From the NCBI RefSeq assembly GCF_002179965.1, contig NZ_NGUQ01000011.1, positions 124,001 to 188,000 of the forward strand: a DNA stretch of 64,000 nucleotides, given 5' to 3'. Below are positions 8,123 to 16,230 of the stretch, piece after piece; position 1 is the first letter of the stretch; each line of letters starts with the position of its first letter. A program made the position numbers and the translations under genes. The notes below the pieces were generated by a model. The model ran no database searches. It was not told the origin of the DNA and saw only the letters and a program-made list of their open reading frames with translations. This stretch comes from Pandoraea sp. PE-S2T-3 (GTDB lineage: Bacteria; Pseudomonadota; Gammaproteobacteria; Burkholderiales; Burkholderiaceae).

Positions 8123-9343
8123 TCAGGCGGCGGCCTTGAGCGACGGCGTGCTCTTGGCTTCGGCCAGATGGGCCATCGCCGCCACCACCCCCGAACCCGC
8201 CAGTTTCACGCCCGACAGTTGCAGGCCCATCTCGCAACCCGCGAGCGTGGCCATGAGCGTGAGATCGTTGCAATCGCCCAGATGGCCAATGCGGAACATC
8301 GTGCCGCGAATCTTGCCCAGCGCCTGACCGAGCGACATATCGAAACGCTCGTAGATGCGCTTGCGCACTTCATCGGCATCCACGCCCTGCGGCATCACCA
8401 CGCCGGTGAGCACCGGGCTGTACACCGCCGGGTCCTGACACTGAATCTCGAGACCCCACGCCTGCACCGCACGGCGGGTGGCTTCGGCCAGACGCTGATG
8501 ACGGGCGAACACGTTGTCCAGCCCTTCTTCGAGAATCATGTCGAGCGCTTCCGACAGGCCGTACAGCAGGTTCGTGTTCGGCGTGTACGGCCAGTAGCCG
8601 TTCTTGTTGGCTTCGATGATTTCCTGCCAGCCCCAGAATGCGCGCGGCATCTTTGCGTGGCGGCCAGCTTCGAGTGCCTTCGGCGAGACAGCGTTGAAGC
8701 TGATCCCCGGCGGCAGCATCAGACCCTTTTGCGAGCCCGAGACGGTGACGTCCACGCCCCATTCGTCGTGACGGTAGTCCGCCGAGCCAAGACCCGAGAT
8801 CGTATCGACGAGCAGCAGCGCGGGGTGACCGGCGGCGTCGATGGCACGGCGCACGGCCGCGATATCGGAGGTCACGCCGGTCGACGTTTCGTTATGCACC
8901 ACGCACACGGCCTTGATGCCATGCGAGGTGTCGGCGCGCAGACGCGCTTCGATCATCTCGGGCTTCACGCCCTGACGCCAGCCGTCGGTGCCCGGCAGGC
9001 CGATGAATTCGGGCTTCAGGCCAAGGTTCTCGGCCATCTTCTTCCACAGCGTGGCGAAGTGACCCGTCTCGAACATCAGGACGGTGTCGCCGGGCGAGAG
9101 CGTATTGGAGAGCGCGGCTTCCCACGCACCCGTACCCGATGCCGGATAAATCACCACCGGCTGTTCGGTCTTGAAAATCTTCTTGATGTCAGCGAGCACC
9201 TTGCGGCCCAGCGCGCCGAACTCCGGGCCGCGATGGTCGATGGTGGGATAGCTCATGGCGCGCAGAATGCGATCCGGCACCGGACTCGGTCCGGGAATTT
9301 GCAGGAAGTGGCGACCCGAGGGATGGAAATCGAGCTTCAACAT
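8123..9343 (-). CDS. Class V aminotransferase (serine/alanine/aspartate-glyoxylate type)
   Basis: 406 residues from the ATG at 9343, chosen because AAAGGAGAGAG lies just upstream; the longer frame to 9376 would run through the operator. The sequence is fold-type I PLP enzyme, class V: substrate-end motif PGPSPVPDRILRAM, HRGPEFG, HNETSTGV (residues 150-157) and the Schiff-base lysine K206 in SGSQKGLMLPPG. Members transfer amino groups from serine, alanine or aspartate to glyoxylate, which would link to glyoxylate or glycine made by the aldolase in this locus. It is first in the minus-strand run and faces the GntR regulator across a 160-bp region that holds two operators. Confidence 0.88.
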   Translation of the reverse strand: MLKLDFHPSGRHFLQIPGPSPVPDRILRAMSYPTIDHRGPEFGALGRKVLADIKKIFKTEQPVVIYPASGTGAWEAALSNTLSPGDTVLMFETGHFATLWKKMAENLGLKPEFIGLPGTDGWRQGVKPEMIEARLRADTSHGIKAVCVVHNETSTGVTSDIAAVRRAIDAAGHPALLLVDTISGLGSADYRHDEWGVDVTVSGSQKGLMLPPGISFNAVSPKALEAGRHAKMPRAFWGWQEIIEANKNGYWPYTPNTNLLYGLSEALDMILEEGLDNVFARHQRLAEATRRAVQAWGLEIQCQDPAVYSPVLTGVVMPQGVDADEVRKRIYERFDMSLGQALGKIRGTMFRIGHLGDCNDLTLMATLAGCEMGLQLSGVKLAGSGVVAAMAHLAEAKSTPSLKAAA

Positions 9344-9363
9344 GAACGACTCTCTCCTTTTGA

Positions 9364-9379
9364 ATTTTGCATGCAAAAT
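9364..9379. promoter_or_regulatory. Probable GntR operator 1
   Basis: ATTTTGCATGCAAAAT is a perfect 16-bp palindrome, 21 bp upstream of the aminotransferase start. A second copy with two changes lies at 9499-9514 beside the regulator start. FadR-type GntR proteins bind short palindromes of this kind. Confidence 0.7.
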
Positions 9380-9498
9380 ACTTTAGCAGAGCCGAAAATT
9401 CTCGCAAGGGGTGAGAAACACTTTTAATACAGGTGTTTACCCGGGCGGGACGGGACCGGGATTCAGTACGGTACAATCGCCGCCATGAAGGTTTGATG

Positions 9499-9514
9499 AT
9501 TTTGAATGCAAAAG
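9499..9514. promoter_or_regulatory. Probable GntR operator 2 (autoregulation)
   Basis: ATTTTGAATGCAAAAG matches the perfect palindrome at 9364 in 14 of 16 positions. It contains the likely start codon of the GntR gene (ATG at 9506), so binding would block the regulator's own expression. If translation instead begins at the ATG at 9515, the site lies directly before it. Confidence 0.6.
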
Positions 9515-10222
9515 ATGGAAGACTTGCCGACGATTACCGGAACCGAGATCCCACGCGTGGAACGCCTGCGTTTGCACGACACCGTGGTCGAACACCTGCG
9601 CAAGCTCATCATCGAAGGCGTGCTCGCGCCGGGGGTGAAGCTCAACGAGCGTGAGCTATGCGAGACGCTGGGTATTTCGCGCACCCCGTTGCGCGAGGCG
9701 TTCAAGGTGCTCGCCGCCGAGGGGCTGATCGACATCGCGCCGAATCGCGGGGCGAGCGTGGCACGCATGACGGAAAAGGAGATCTGGGAGACGTTCGAGC
9801 TGATGAGTGCGCTCGAAGGGTTTTCTGGTGAGCTGGCCGCCGAGCGCATGACCGCCGTCGAACTGGCCGAGATCAAGGCGCTGCATTACGCCATGCTGGC
9901 GTGTCGCGCGCAGCACGATCTGCCGGGGTATTACGCGCGTAATCAGGAGATTCACGACCGGATCAATGAAGCTGCGCGCAACGGGGCGTTGCGTCAGACT
10001 TACATTTCGATCAATCGCCGTTTGATGGCGCTGCGCTTTCGCTCGAACTTCCGCACCGACAAGTGGGACCGGGCCATCGACGAGCATGAGCAGATGATTG
10101 CTGCGCTCGAAGCAAAAGACGGCAAACGGCTATCGGAGATTTTGCGCAAGCACCTGCTCGCCAAGCGCGATGCGGTGTTGCAGATTCATGCGGAGCCGGT
10201 CGGGGACGTGCGCAACGACTAA
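9506..10222 (+). CDS. GntR-family regulator, FadR/FCD subfamily
   Basis: 238 residues. The N-terminal winged helix (about residues 20-85) contains VVEHLRKLIIEGVLAPGVKL and LCETLGISRTPLREAFKVLA, classic for GntR. The rest is an all-helical FCD ligand-binding domain with conserved acidic and His positions (NQEIHDRINEAARNG, DEHEQMIAALEAKD) that bind a metal and a carboxylate effector. It diverges from the aminotransferase run, and two matching palindromes lie between them, so it probably represses that run until a small organic acid or amino acid is present. Start is at 9506 or, three codons later, 9515. Confidence 0.9.
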   Translation: MQKMEDLPTITGTEIPRVERLRLHDTVVEHLRKLIIEGVLAPGVKLNERELCETLGISRTPLREAFKVLAAEGLIDIAPNRGASVARMTEKEIWETFELMSALEGFSGELAAERMTAVELAEIKALHYAMLACRAQHDLPGYYARNQEIHDRINEAARNGALRQTYISINRRLMALRFRSNFRTDKWDRAIDEHEQMIAALEAKDGKRLSEILRKHLLAKRDAVLQIHAEPVGDVRND

Positions 10223-10232
10223 GTGGATTAAC

Positions 10233-10265
10233 TCGATTCAGTCGATTCAGTCAATTCAGTCGATC
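10233..10265. repeat. Short tandem repeat, 9-bp unit
   Basis: About three and a half copies of TCGATTCAG (third copy TCAATTCAG) lie directly after the GntR stop, in the convergent gap before the flavodoxin gene. Small and probably slippage-derived. Confidence 0.7.
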
Positions 10266-10299
10266 AAGCGCACACCTTCCCCGGCCGACGCCGGGCGCC

Positions 10300-10938
10300 T
10301 CACAGCCGGCGCTCGGCAGCCTCCCGCGCACGACGTGCGAGCACGGCGGGCGATTCCAGCACTTCACCGGCCAGACGCGCGACCAGCGCCGCCACACTGC
10401 GGCCGTATTGCTTACCGGCGATGACATCTGCCGGGTCGAGCGCGTAAGCCGCATCGGCTTCCACCCCTTGGCCAGTCACGCTCACGAAGTCTTTGAGACG
10501 GCGGGCATGCAGCCCTTCGTCCGGCGTGTCCGGGTCTTCCGGGTCGGCCCACACCATGCCGTGCTTGGCGGCGAGTGCGGCGAAATAGTCGAGCGTGTTG
10601 CGCTTGTCGTCGCCCGGACGGTAGCTGAACGAAAACCCGCCTGCCACCTTGTTGCGCCAGCTGCGCGCGCGCCACATATCCATCGTGGCATCGGCAAAAG
10701 CCTTGAGCGGCGCGGCGATCCCGCCTTGCAGCGCCGGAGCACCGAAGATAATGGCGTCGGCATTCGCCAGACGCGCCAGCATCATTTCGTCGTGCCACTG
10801 ACCGTCGATCAATTGATGCGGTTCGATACTGAGTAACTGTGCGTGTGCACCGGCGTCGTTGACGCCTTGGGCAACCGAATGGGCAATCATGGCGGTTGCG
10901 CCGCCTTGCGAGTAGTAAACGATTGCGATATTGGACAT
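10300..10938 (-). CDS. Flavodoxin-fold NAD(P)H:quinone oxidoreductase-like protein (WrbA-like)
   Basis: 212 residues. It begins MSNIAIVYYSQGGATAMIAH, the phosphate-binding loop of flavodoxin-like FMN proteins, and continues with ADAIIFGAPALQGGIAAPLKAFADA, the WrbA-type segment around the isoalloxazine site. KVAGGFSFSYRPGDDKRNTL replaces the usual WrbA FTS loop. Such proteins reduce quinones by two electrons using NAD(P)H. It is convergent with the GntR gene and appears to be transcribed alone. Confidence 0.82.
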   Translation of the reverse strand: MSNIAIVYYSQGGATAMIAHSVAQGVNDAGAHAQLLSIEPHQLIDGQWHDEMMLARLANADAIIFGAPALQGGIAAPLKAFADATMDMWRARSWRNKVAGGFSFSYRPGDDKRNTLDYFAALAAKHGMVWADPEDPDTPDEGLHARRLKDFVSVTGQGVEADAAYALDPADVIAGKQYGRSVAALVARLAGEVLESPAVLARRAREAAERRL

Positions 10939-11153
10939 GGCGTAGTGCTTCCTAACTCAGGATGTCCGCCCCATGGCACCGCCCGGATCGCGCTTCCCTT
11001 CGCTTCCGTTGGCTGTCTGGACATCAGTCAAGGCCAGATGATGCCAGCGATAACCCTTAGGGGATAGCCCGCATTCGTGAACATGACTGTTCCGTAAACG
11101 ATAACAATCGGACGGCCACGCCACGCTGTCCGGGTCATTACATTGTTCTGACA

Positions 11154-11186
11154 GAAAAATGGCGCGAAGCTGACAGCGTTCGCGCC
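11154..11186 (-). terminator. Intrinsic terminator of the IclR gene
   Basis: GGCGCGAA (11161-11168) pairs with TTCGCGCC (11179-11186). On the minus strand the stem is followed by ATTTTTC. It lies 72 bp after the IclR stop. The rest of the 319-bp gap 10939-11257 shows no gene. Confidence 0.75.
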
Positions 11187-11257
11187 TGAGGTTTGCCGCA
11201 ATGGCCCGATAACCGGGCCGCCGACATGGGTTTTGCGTCGGGCTTCAGCGCTCGACG

Positions 11258-12103
11258 TCAGCGTCTGGCCGGTGCGCCCAACCGCATCGATAACTGGTCG
11301 GCCAGCTCGCGCATTTGCCGGCCAATACGTTCGCCCGTGACCGCATCGATTTCGTTGGTCAGAAAACTCACCGCCAGCCCCGCCACCGCGTGCTCGCCCG
11401 ACGCATCGAAGACCGGCGCGCCAAAGCAGATCATCCCCTCCCGCATCTGACCGTTGTCGATGGAATAACCATCGCGGCGCACCTGCGCCATTTCTTCGGA
11501 CAACGCCGGATACGTCGCCACGCTCGCCTTGGTCAGCGGTGCCGGCCACGCACCGGCCAGCAGATCGGCGACTTCGTGCGAGGGCAGCGTTGAAAGCATG
11601 GCCTTGCCGGTGGCGGTATAGGGGGCGGGCAAGCGCATGCCGATACGGAACGTCACACCCAACGGACGGTTGCCGTTGTGACAGGCGAGATAGATCACCT
11701 CGGCGCCATCGAGCACCGACAGCGTGACGGTCTCCTGCGCAAACGCGCGCGAATCCTCCCACACCGCGCGAAACTCCTCGGTGATGTTCGTCTGCGACAG
11801 GAACGCGTTCGCCCATCCCATCACGTACGAGCCCATCGTCATGCCGCCATTGGCGTGGCGTTTGACCAGCCGCAGCTTGACCAGCGTGTCGCACAACCCG
11901 TGCAGCGTGCTCTTGGGCACACCCGTCTCGCGCGCCAGATCGGCCAGCCCCACGGGCTCGCTCGACGCGGCGATCACGTCGAGGATATTCACCGCGCGCA
12001 CGACCGCCGGGGCCGTGGTCTTGAGCGGCTCTGCCTCGGGAGCCGCGTTGGCATGGGCGGCGAGATTCGTGTTGGCGGGGACGTCGAGTTTGCGCTTGGG
12101 CAT
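11258..12103 (-). CDS. IclR-family transcriptional regulator
   Basis: 281 residues from the ATG at 12103 (MPKRKLDVPANTN); the longer frame upstream lacks family similarity. The winged helix (about 35-95) contains ILDVIAASSEPVGLADLARE and GVPKSTLHGLCDTLVKLRLV. The C-terminal effector domain has RPLGVTFRIGMRLPAPYTATGKAML and the usual GxPVFDASGEHAVAGLAVS segment. It diverges from succinate-semialdehyde dehydrogenase across a 287-bp region with three regularly spaced palindromes. It is therefore the likely regulator of the downstream transport and oxidation operon. Confidence 0.92.
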   Translation of the reverse strand: MPKRKLDVPANTNLAAHANAAPEAEPLKTTAPAVVRAVNILDVIAASSEPVGLADLARETGVPKSTLHGLCDTLVKLRLVKRHANGGMTMGSYVMGWANAFLSQTNITEEFRAVWEDSRAFAQETVTLSVLDGAEVIYLACHNGNRPLGVTFRIGMRLPAPYTATGKAMLSTLPSHEVADLLAGAWPAPLTKASVATYPALSEEMAQVRRDGYSIDNGQMREGMICFGAPVFDASGEHAVAGLAVSFLTNEIDAVTGERIGRQMRELADQLSMRLGAPARR

Positions 12104-12244
12104 GTATCGGAAATCGGCTTCAGGGAAGTAGGTAACTGAAAAACGGCGTGAAACAACGGCTCGCCCGGTGGCGTGCCGCCAGCATGGTACGGGGAAGTCA
12201 TTCTCATTCCGCCCTAGGAAAACCACCTAGTTGCACCGATACCG

Positions 12245-12296
12245 TTCAATACGTAGAATTCAATTCAATACATAGAATACCGTTCAATAGATGGAA
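12245..12296. promoter_or_regulatory. Triple IclR-type operator, 19-bp period
   Basis: Three copies of a dyad-symmetric 14-mer of form TTC-N-AT-NN-(A/G)T-N-GAA occur at 12245-12258 (TTCAATACGTAGAA), 12264-12277 (TTCAATACATAGAA) and 12283-12296 (TTCAATAGATGGAA). Each starts exactly 19 bp after the previous one. They lie between the divergent IclR gene and gabD, about 95-145 bp before gabD. IclR proteins bind as tetramers to repeated palindromes of this type. Confidence 0.7.
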
Positions 12297-12390
12297 CGGC
12301 AAGCTACGGAGCCGAGTGAGCGGAGACCTCGGTGCCAACGTGGCGCGTCATGCCATCAACGACTTCTGCCGGCGTCCCCGGCCCACCACC

Positions 12391-13839
12391 ATGCAACTCA
12401 AAGACACCACCCTCTTCAAGCAACTCGCCTGGGTCGACGGTCAGTGGATCGCTGCCGACAGCGGCAAGACGTTCGACGTGCTCGACCCCGCCACGGGCGA
12501 AGTGCTGGCCCGCGTGCCGGAACTCGGCGCGGAAGAAACCACGCGTGCCGTGGCTGCCGCCGAAGCCGCCCAGAAGCCGTGGGCCGCCCGCACCGGCAAG
12601 GAGCGCGCCGCCGTGCTGCGCCGCTGGTTCGACCTGATGATCGCCAACACCGACGATCTGGCGTATCTGATGACCCGCGAACAGGGCAAGCCGCTGGCCG
12701 AATCGCGCGGCGAAATCGCCTACGCGGCCAGCTTCATCGAGTGGTTTGCCGAAGAAGCCAAGCGCATTGACGGCGACGTGCTGGCCACCCCGGCGGCTGA
12801 CAAGCGTCTGGTCACGATCAAGCAACCGGTCGGCGTGTGCGCCGCCATCACGCCGTGGAATTTCCCGGCCGCGATGATCACGCGCAAGGTCGCGCCCGCC
12901 CTCGCCGCCGGCTGCGCCATCGTGGTGAAGCCGTCGGAACTCACCCCGCTGTCCGCATTCGCACTTGCCGAGCTGGCCCATCGTGCCGGCATCCCCGCAG
13001 GCGTATTCCAAGTGGTGACGGGCGACGCCCGTGCCGTGGGTGGCGTGCTGACCGCGCACCCGACCGTGCGCAAGCTGTCGTTCACCGGCTCGACCGGCGT
13101 AGGCCGTCTGCTCATGGCGCAATGCGCACCGACGATCAAGCGTCTGTCGCTGGAACTGGGCGGCAATGCCCCGTTCATCGTGTTCGACGATGCCGATCTC
13201 GACGCTGCCGTCGAAGGCGCGATCGCCGCGAAGTATCGCAACGGCGGCCAGACGTGCGTGTGCGCGAACCGTTTCTATATTCAGGACGGCGTGTACGACG
13301 CCTTCGCCGAGAAGTTTGCGAAGCGCGTCGCCGAAATGAAGGTCGGCAACGGTCTGGAAGACGGCGTGGTCATCGGCCCGCTGATCGAAGGCAAGGCCGT
13401 GGAAAAAGTTGTGACGCTGGTGGAAGACGCCAAGGCACGAGGCGGCCGAGTACTTGTCGGCGGCGAAGCACATTCGCTGGGCGGCACGTACTACACGCCG
13501 ACGATCATCGCCGACGCTACCTCGCAAATGCGTGTGGCGCGCGAAGAAATCTTCGGCCCGGTGGCCCCGCTGTTCCGCTTCACGCGCGACATCGACGCCG
13601 TGGCCCTCGCCAACGACACCGAATTCGGTCTGGCTGCCTATCTGTATACGCGCGACATCGCCCGCGCATGGCGCACGGCCGAAGCCCTCGAGTACGGCAT
13701 GGTCGGCCTGAACACCGGGCTGATCTCCAACGAAGTCGCCCCGTTCGGCGGCATCAAGCAATCCGGGGTGGGCCGTGAAGGCTCGCACTACGGCATCGAG
13801 GAATACCTCGAACTGAAGTATCTGTGCCTGCAAGTGTGA
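12391..13839 (+). CDS. gabD: NAD(P)-dependent succinate-semialdehyde dehydrogenase
   Basis: 482 residues, the same length as E. coli GabD, and the start MQLKDTTLFKQLAWVDGQWI aligns with the GabD N-terminus. That is why 12391 is chosen although no Shine-Dalgarno is evident. Motifs: PWNFPAAMITRKVAPALAAG, FTGSTGVGRLL (cofactor loop), LELGGNAPFIVFDDADLD with the catalytic Glu, and GQTCVCANRF with the catalytic Cys. It oxidises succinate semialdehyde to succinate. It is first in a plus-strand run with a Liv-type transporter and an iron alcohol dehydrogenase. Confidence 0.92.
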   Translation: MQLKDTTLFKQLAWVDGQWIAADSGKTFDVLDPATGEVLARVPELGAEETTRAVAAAEAAQKPWAARTGKERAAVLRRWFDLMIANTDDLAYLMTREQGKPLAESRGEIAYAASFIEWFAEEAKRIDGDVLATPAADKRLVTIKQPVGVCAAITPWNFPAAMITRKVAPALAAGCAIVVKPSELTPLSAFALAELAHRAGIPAGVFQVVTGDARAVGGVLTAHPTVRKLSFTGSTGVGRLLMAQCAPTIKRLSLELGGNAPFIVFDDADLDAAVEGAIAAKYRNGGQTCVCANRFYIQDGVYDAFAEKFAKRVAEMKVGNGLEDGVVIGPLIEGKAVEKVVTLVEDAKARGGRVLVGGEAHSLGGTYYTPTIIADATSQMRVAREEIFGPVAPLFRFTRDIDAVALANDTEFGLAAYLYTRDIARAWRTAEALEYGMVGLNTGLISNEVAPFGGIKQSGVGREGSHYGIEEYLELKYLCLQV

Positions 13840-13920
13840 TGCCCGATACGAACAGGCACCCACTAACGGCACTAGACCGATAACACGACACAAGTCGCAA
13901 TACCACCAAAGGAAACCAGT

Positions 13921-15222
13921 ATGAAGCGCGTGATCCAGCGCGGCATGAAGCCGCTCGCCCTCGCTATCGCGGCCGGTGCCGCCATTGCCTCGGTTGCCGC
14001 TACGGCACAAGCCCAGACGCCGGCCGTGAAGCCGATCAAGATCGGCATCGTCACGTTCATGTCGGGCGCCGCTGCCGGCCCGTTCGGCGTGCCCGCCAAG
14101 AACGCTGCCGAAGTGACGGCCGCAGAACTCAACGCCGGCAAGGTGCCCGCACCGTACGCCGCCAAGGGCTTCGGTGGTGCACCGATCGAGCTCGTCTACA
14201 TCGACGAAGCCGGTAGCACCAGCAAGCAAGTGAGCGAGTACCGCAACCTGCTGAATCAAGGTGTGGACTATGTGGTCGGCTACACGTCCTCGGGCAACTG
14301 TCTGGCGATTGCGCCGGTGGCCGAAGAAATGAAGAAGGTCACGCTGTTCTTCGATTGCGGCACGCCGCGCGTGTTCGAAGACGCGAGCTTCAAGTACGTC
14401 TTCCGTCCGGTCGCGACCGCGACGATGGATAACGTGGGCGCCGCCCGCTATGTCGCCGAGCGCAAGCCCGATCTGCAAACGTACGCCGGCATCAACCAGA
14501 ACTACGCCTGGGGTCAGGACGCGTGGGCCGACTTCGAAGGCACGCTGAAGTCGCTCAAGCCGAACGCCAAGTCGGTCAGCTCGCAAATGCCGCAACTGGG
14601 CGCGGGTCAATACAACGCCGGCATCTCGAGCCTGCTCGCCGCCCACCCGGACGTGCTGCACTCCAGCTTCTGGGGTGGCGATCTGGAAGGCCTCGTGGTG
14701 CAGGCCGGTCCGCGCGATCTGTTCAAGAAGTCGCTGACGGTGCTGACCGCCGGTGAGACGGCCACGCACGGCAAGACGCGTCTGCCCGACGGCGTGATCA
14801 TCGGTGCACGCGGCATGTACGGCATGTTCGCGCCGGACAACGCGCTGAACCGCTGGCTGCGCACGGCCTACAGCGCCAAGTTCAACGACACGCCGAGCTA
14901 CCCGTCGTACAAGATGAACCAGAGCATTCTCGCGCTCAAGGCCGCTTACGAGAAGGCACAGGCCGCTAACGGCGGCAAGCAGCCGACGCCGGAGCAGGTC
15001 ATCGCCTCGTTCGAACACCTCGCCTTCGAAGCCCCGGCCGGCAAGATCGGCCTGACGCTGGGCAAGGGTCACCAGGCCGCGCAAGGCACCGCGTTCGGCA
15101 TCGTGAAGAACGTGAACGGCAAGGTCACCGTGACGGACGTGAAGCAGTACTCGATCGCAGAAGTCACGCCGCCGGAAGGTGTGAAGTCGGCCGACTGGAT
15201 CAAGGGCGGTCTGAAGCACTAA
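13921..15222 (+). CDS. Liv-type ABC transporter, periplasmic substrate-binding protein
   Basis: 433 residues. A Sec signal peptide runs to about residue 33 (ALAIAAGAAIASVAATAQAQ). The mature protein begins PVKPIKIGIVTFMSGAAAGP and has the type I periplasmic-binding fold of the LivJ/LivK family, including YRNLLNQGVDYVVGYTSSGN and GINQNYAWGQDAWADFEGTL. GGA lies 8-10 bp before the start. This family binds branched-chain amino acids but also many carboxylates. The flanking gabD and alcohol dehydrogenase argue for a hydroxyacid or diol-like ligand rather than leucine. Confidence 0.9.
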   Translation: MKRVIQRGMKPLALAIAAGAAIASVAATAQAQTPAVKPIKIGIVTFMSGAAAGPFGVPAKNAAEVTAAELNAGKVPAPYAAKGFGGAPIELVYIDEAGSTSKQVSEYRNLLNQGVDYVVGYTSSGNCLAIAPVAEEMKKVTLFFDCGTPRVFEDASFKYVFRPVATATMDNVGAARYVAERKPDLQTYAGINQNYAWGQDAWADFEGTLKSLKPNAKSVSSQMPQLGAGQYNAGISSLLAAHPDVLHSSFWGGDLEGLVVQAGPRDLFKKSLTVLTAGETATHGKTRLPDGVIIGARGMYGMFAPDNALNRWLRTAYSAKFNDTPSYPSYKMNQSILALKAAYEKAQAANGGKQPTPEQVIASFEHLAFEAPAGKIGLTLGKGHQAAQGTAFGIVKNVNGKVTVTDVKQYSIAEVTPPEGVKSADWIKGGLKH

Positions 15223-15275
15223 GGCCATCACGCCTTCGCCGCTTCAACGTAACAAAGCAAGCTTGAGTCGTACCC

Positions 15276-15314
15276 GCAGGGCGGGCGCCGTGTATCACGC
15301 GCTGCCCGCTCTGC
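15276..15314. repeat. Intercistronic hairpin between binding protein and permease
   Basis: GCAGGGCGGGC (15276-15286) pairs with GCCCGCTCTGC (15304-15314) with one G-T pair. It lies between the binding-protein gene and livH. Hairpins here often protect the binding-protein message and lower permease expression. Confidence 0.45.
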
Positions 15315-15333
15315 GTTCCAAGGAGAATGCGAG

Positions 15334-16230
15334 ATGTCGCAGATCTACGCCGTCCTGGTGGACGGGGTGATGTACGCCGCGTGGCTGTTCCTGGTTGCTC
15401 TGGGACTGACCCTCGTCTACGGCGTGCTGAAAATCTTGAATATGGCGCACGGCAGCCTCTACGCGCTCGGCGCGTACGCTGGCGTGACATTGATCGGCCC
15501 GTGGGTTGCCCAGGGCGGCAACCTCTACGTGAGCTACCTGTTGCTCGTGCTGGCGGCGATGGTCGCGGGCGGGGCCATCGGTTTCATCATGGAGCGCGGC
15601 GTGCTCAAGCGCTTCTACGGGCAAGACCCGGTGGTGCTGCTGCTCGTCACTTATGCGCTCTTCCTGATCATGGAAGACGCGATCAAGCTCGTGTGGGGCG
15701 TCGACCCGTACACCGTCTCCGAGCCGTACAGCTTCCTCGGCAACTTCGACGTGGGTGACCTCTCGTACCCGAACTACAACTTCCTGATCGTTGGCGTCGC
15801 GCTGATCGCAGGCGTGGGCCTCACGACGTTCCTGAAGTTCACCCGCAGCGGCCGCTTGCTGCGCGCGGTGATTCACGATCGCGAAGTGAGTCAGGCGATG
15901 GGCATTCGCGTGAGCCGCTACTTCGTGATCACGTTCATGGCAGGTGCCGTGCTCGCCGCCATCGGCGGCGCACTCACGGCACCGACGGTCTCGGTCGCGC
16001 CCGGCATGGGCGTTGAAATCGTGGTGCTCACGTTTGCCGTGGTGGTTATCGGCGGGCTCGGCTCGCTGCCCGGCGCCGCGTTCGGCGCGCTGCTCGTGGG
16101 GCTGGTACGCGCGAGTGCCGTGCATTACTGGCCGCAAGGCGAGCTGTTCTCGATCTACATCGTCATGGCGCTGGTGCTGGCTGTGCGTCCCAAAGGCATC
16201 TTCGCTCCGATGGAGGCTCGCAAGATATGA
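15334..16230 (+). CDS. livH: Liv-type ABC transporter permease (LivH)
   Basis: 298 residues, about eight membrane helices. MYAAWLFLVALGLTLVYGVL and ILNMAHGSLYALGAYAGVTL are the hallmark N-terminal segment of LivH. GGALTAPTVSVAPGMGVEIV and the VVVIGGLGSLPGAAFGALLVGL stretch near the C-terminus are the conserved cytoplasmic loop region that contacts the ATPase. AAGGAG precedes the start by 9 bp. Its stop overlaps the livM start by 4 bp, which implies coupled translation. Confidence 0.93.
   Translation: MSQIYAVLVDGVMYAAWLFLVALGLTLVYGVLKILNMAHGSLYALGAYAGVTLIGPWVAQGGNLYVSYLLLVLAAMVAGGAIGFIMERGVLKRFYGQDPVVLLLVTYALFLIMEDAIKLVWGVDPYTVSEPYSFLGNFDVGDLSYPNYNFLIVGVALIAGVGLTTFLKFTRSGRLLRAVIHDREVSQAMGIRVSRYFVITFMAGAVLAAIGGALTAPTVSVAPGMGVEIVVLTFAVVVIGGLGSLPGAAFGALLVGLVRASAVHYWPQGELFSIYIVMALVLAVRPKGIFAPMEARKI

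Noticed and set aside
12304-15231. 975-codon open frame on the minus strand opposite gabD and the binding-protein gene
   Set aside because: It has the composition of an antisense shadow of GC-rich coding DNA, and the plus-strand frame has clear family motifs throughout.
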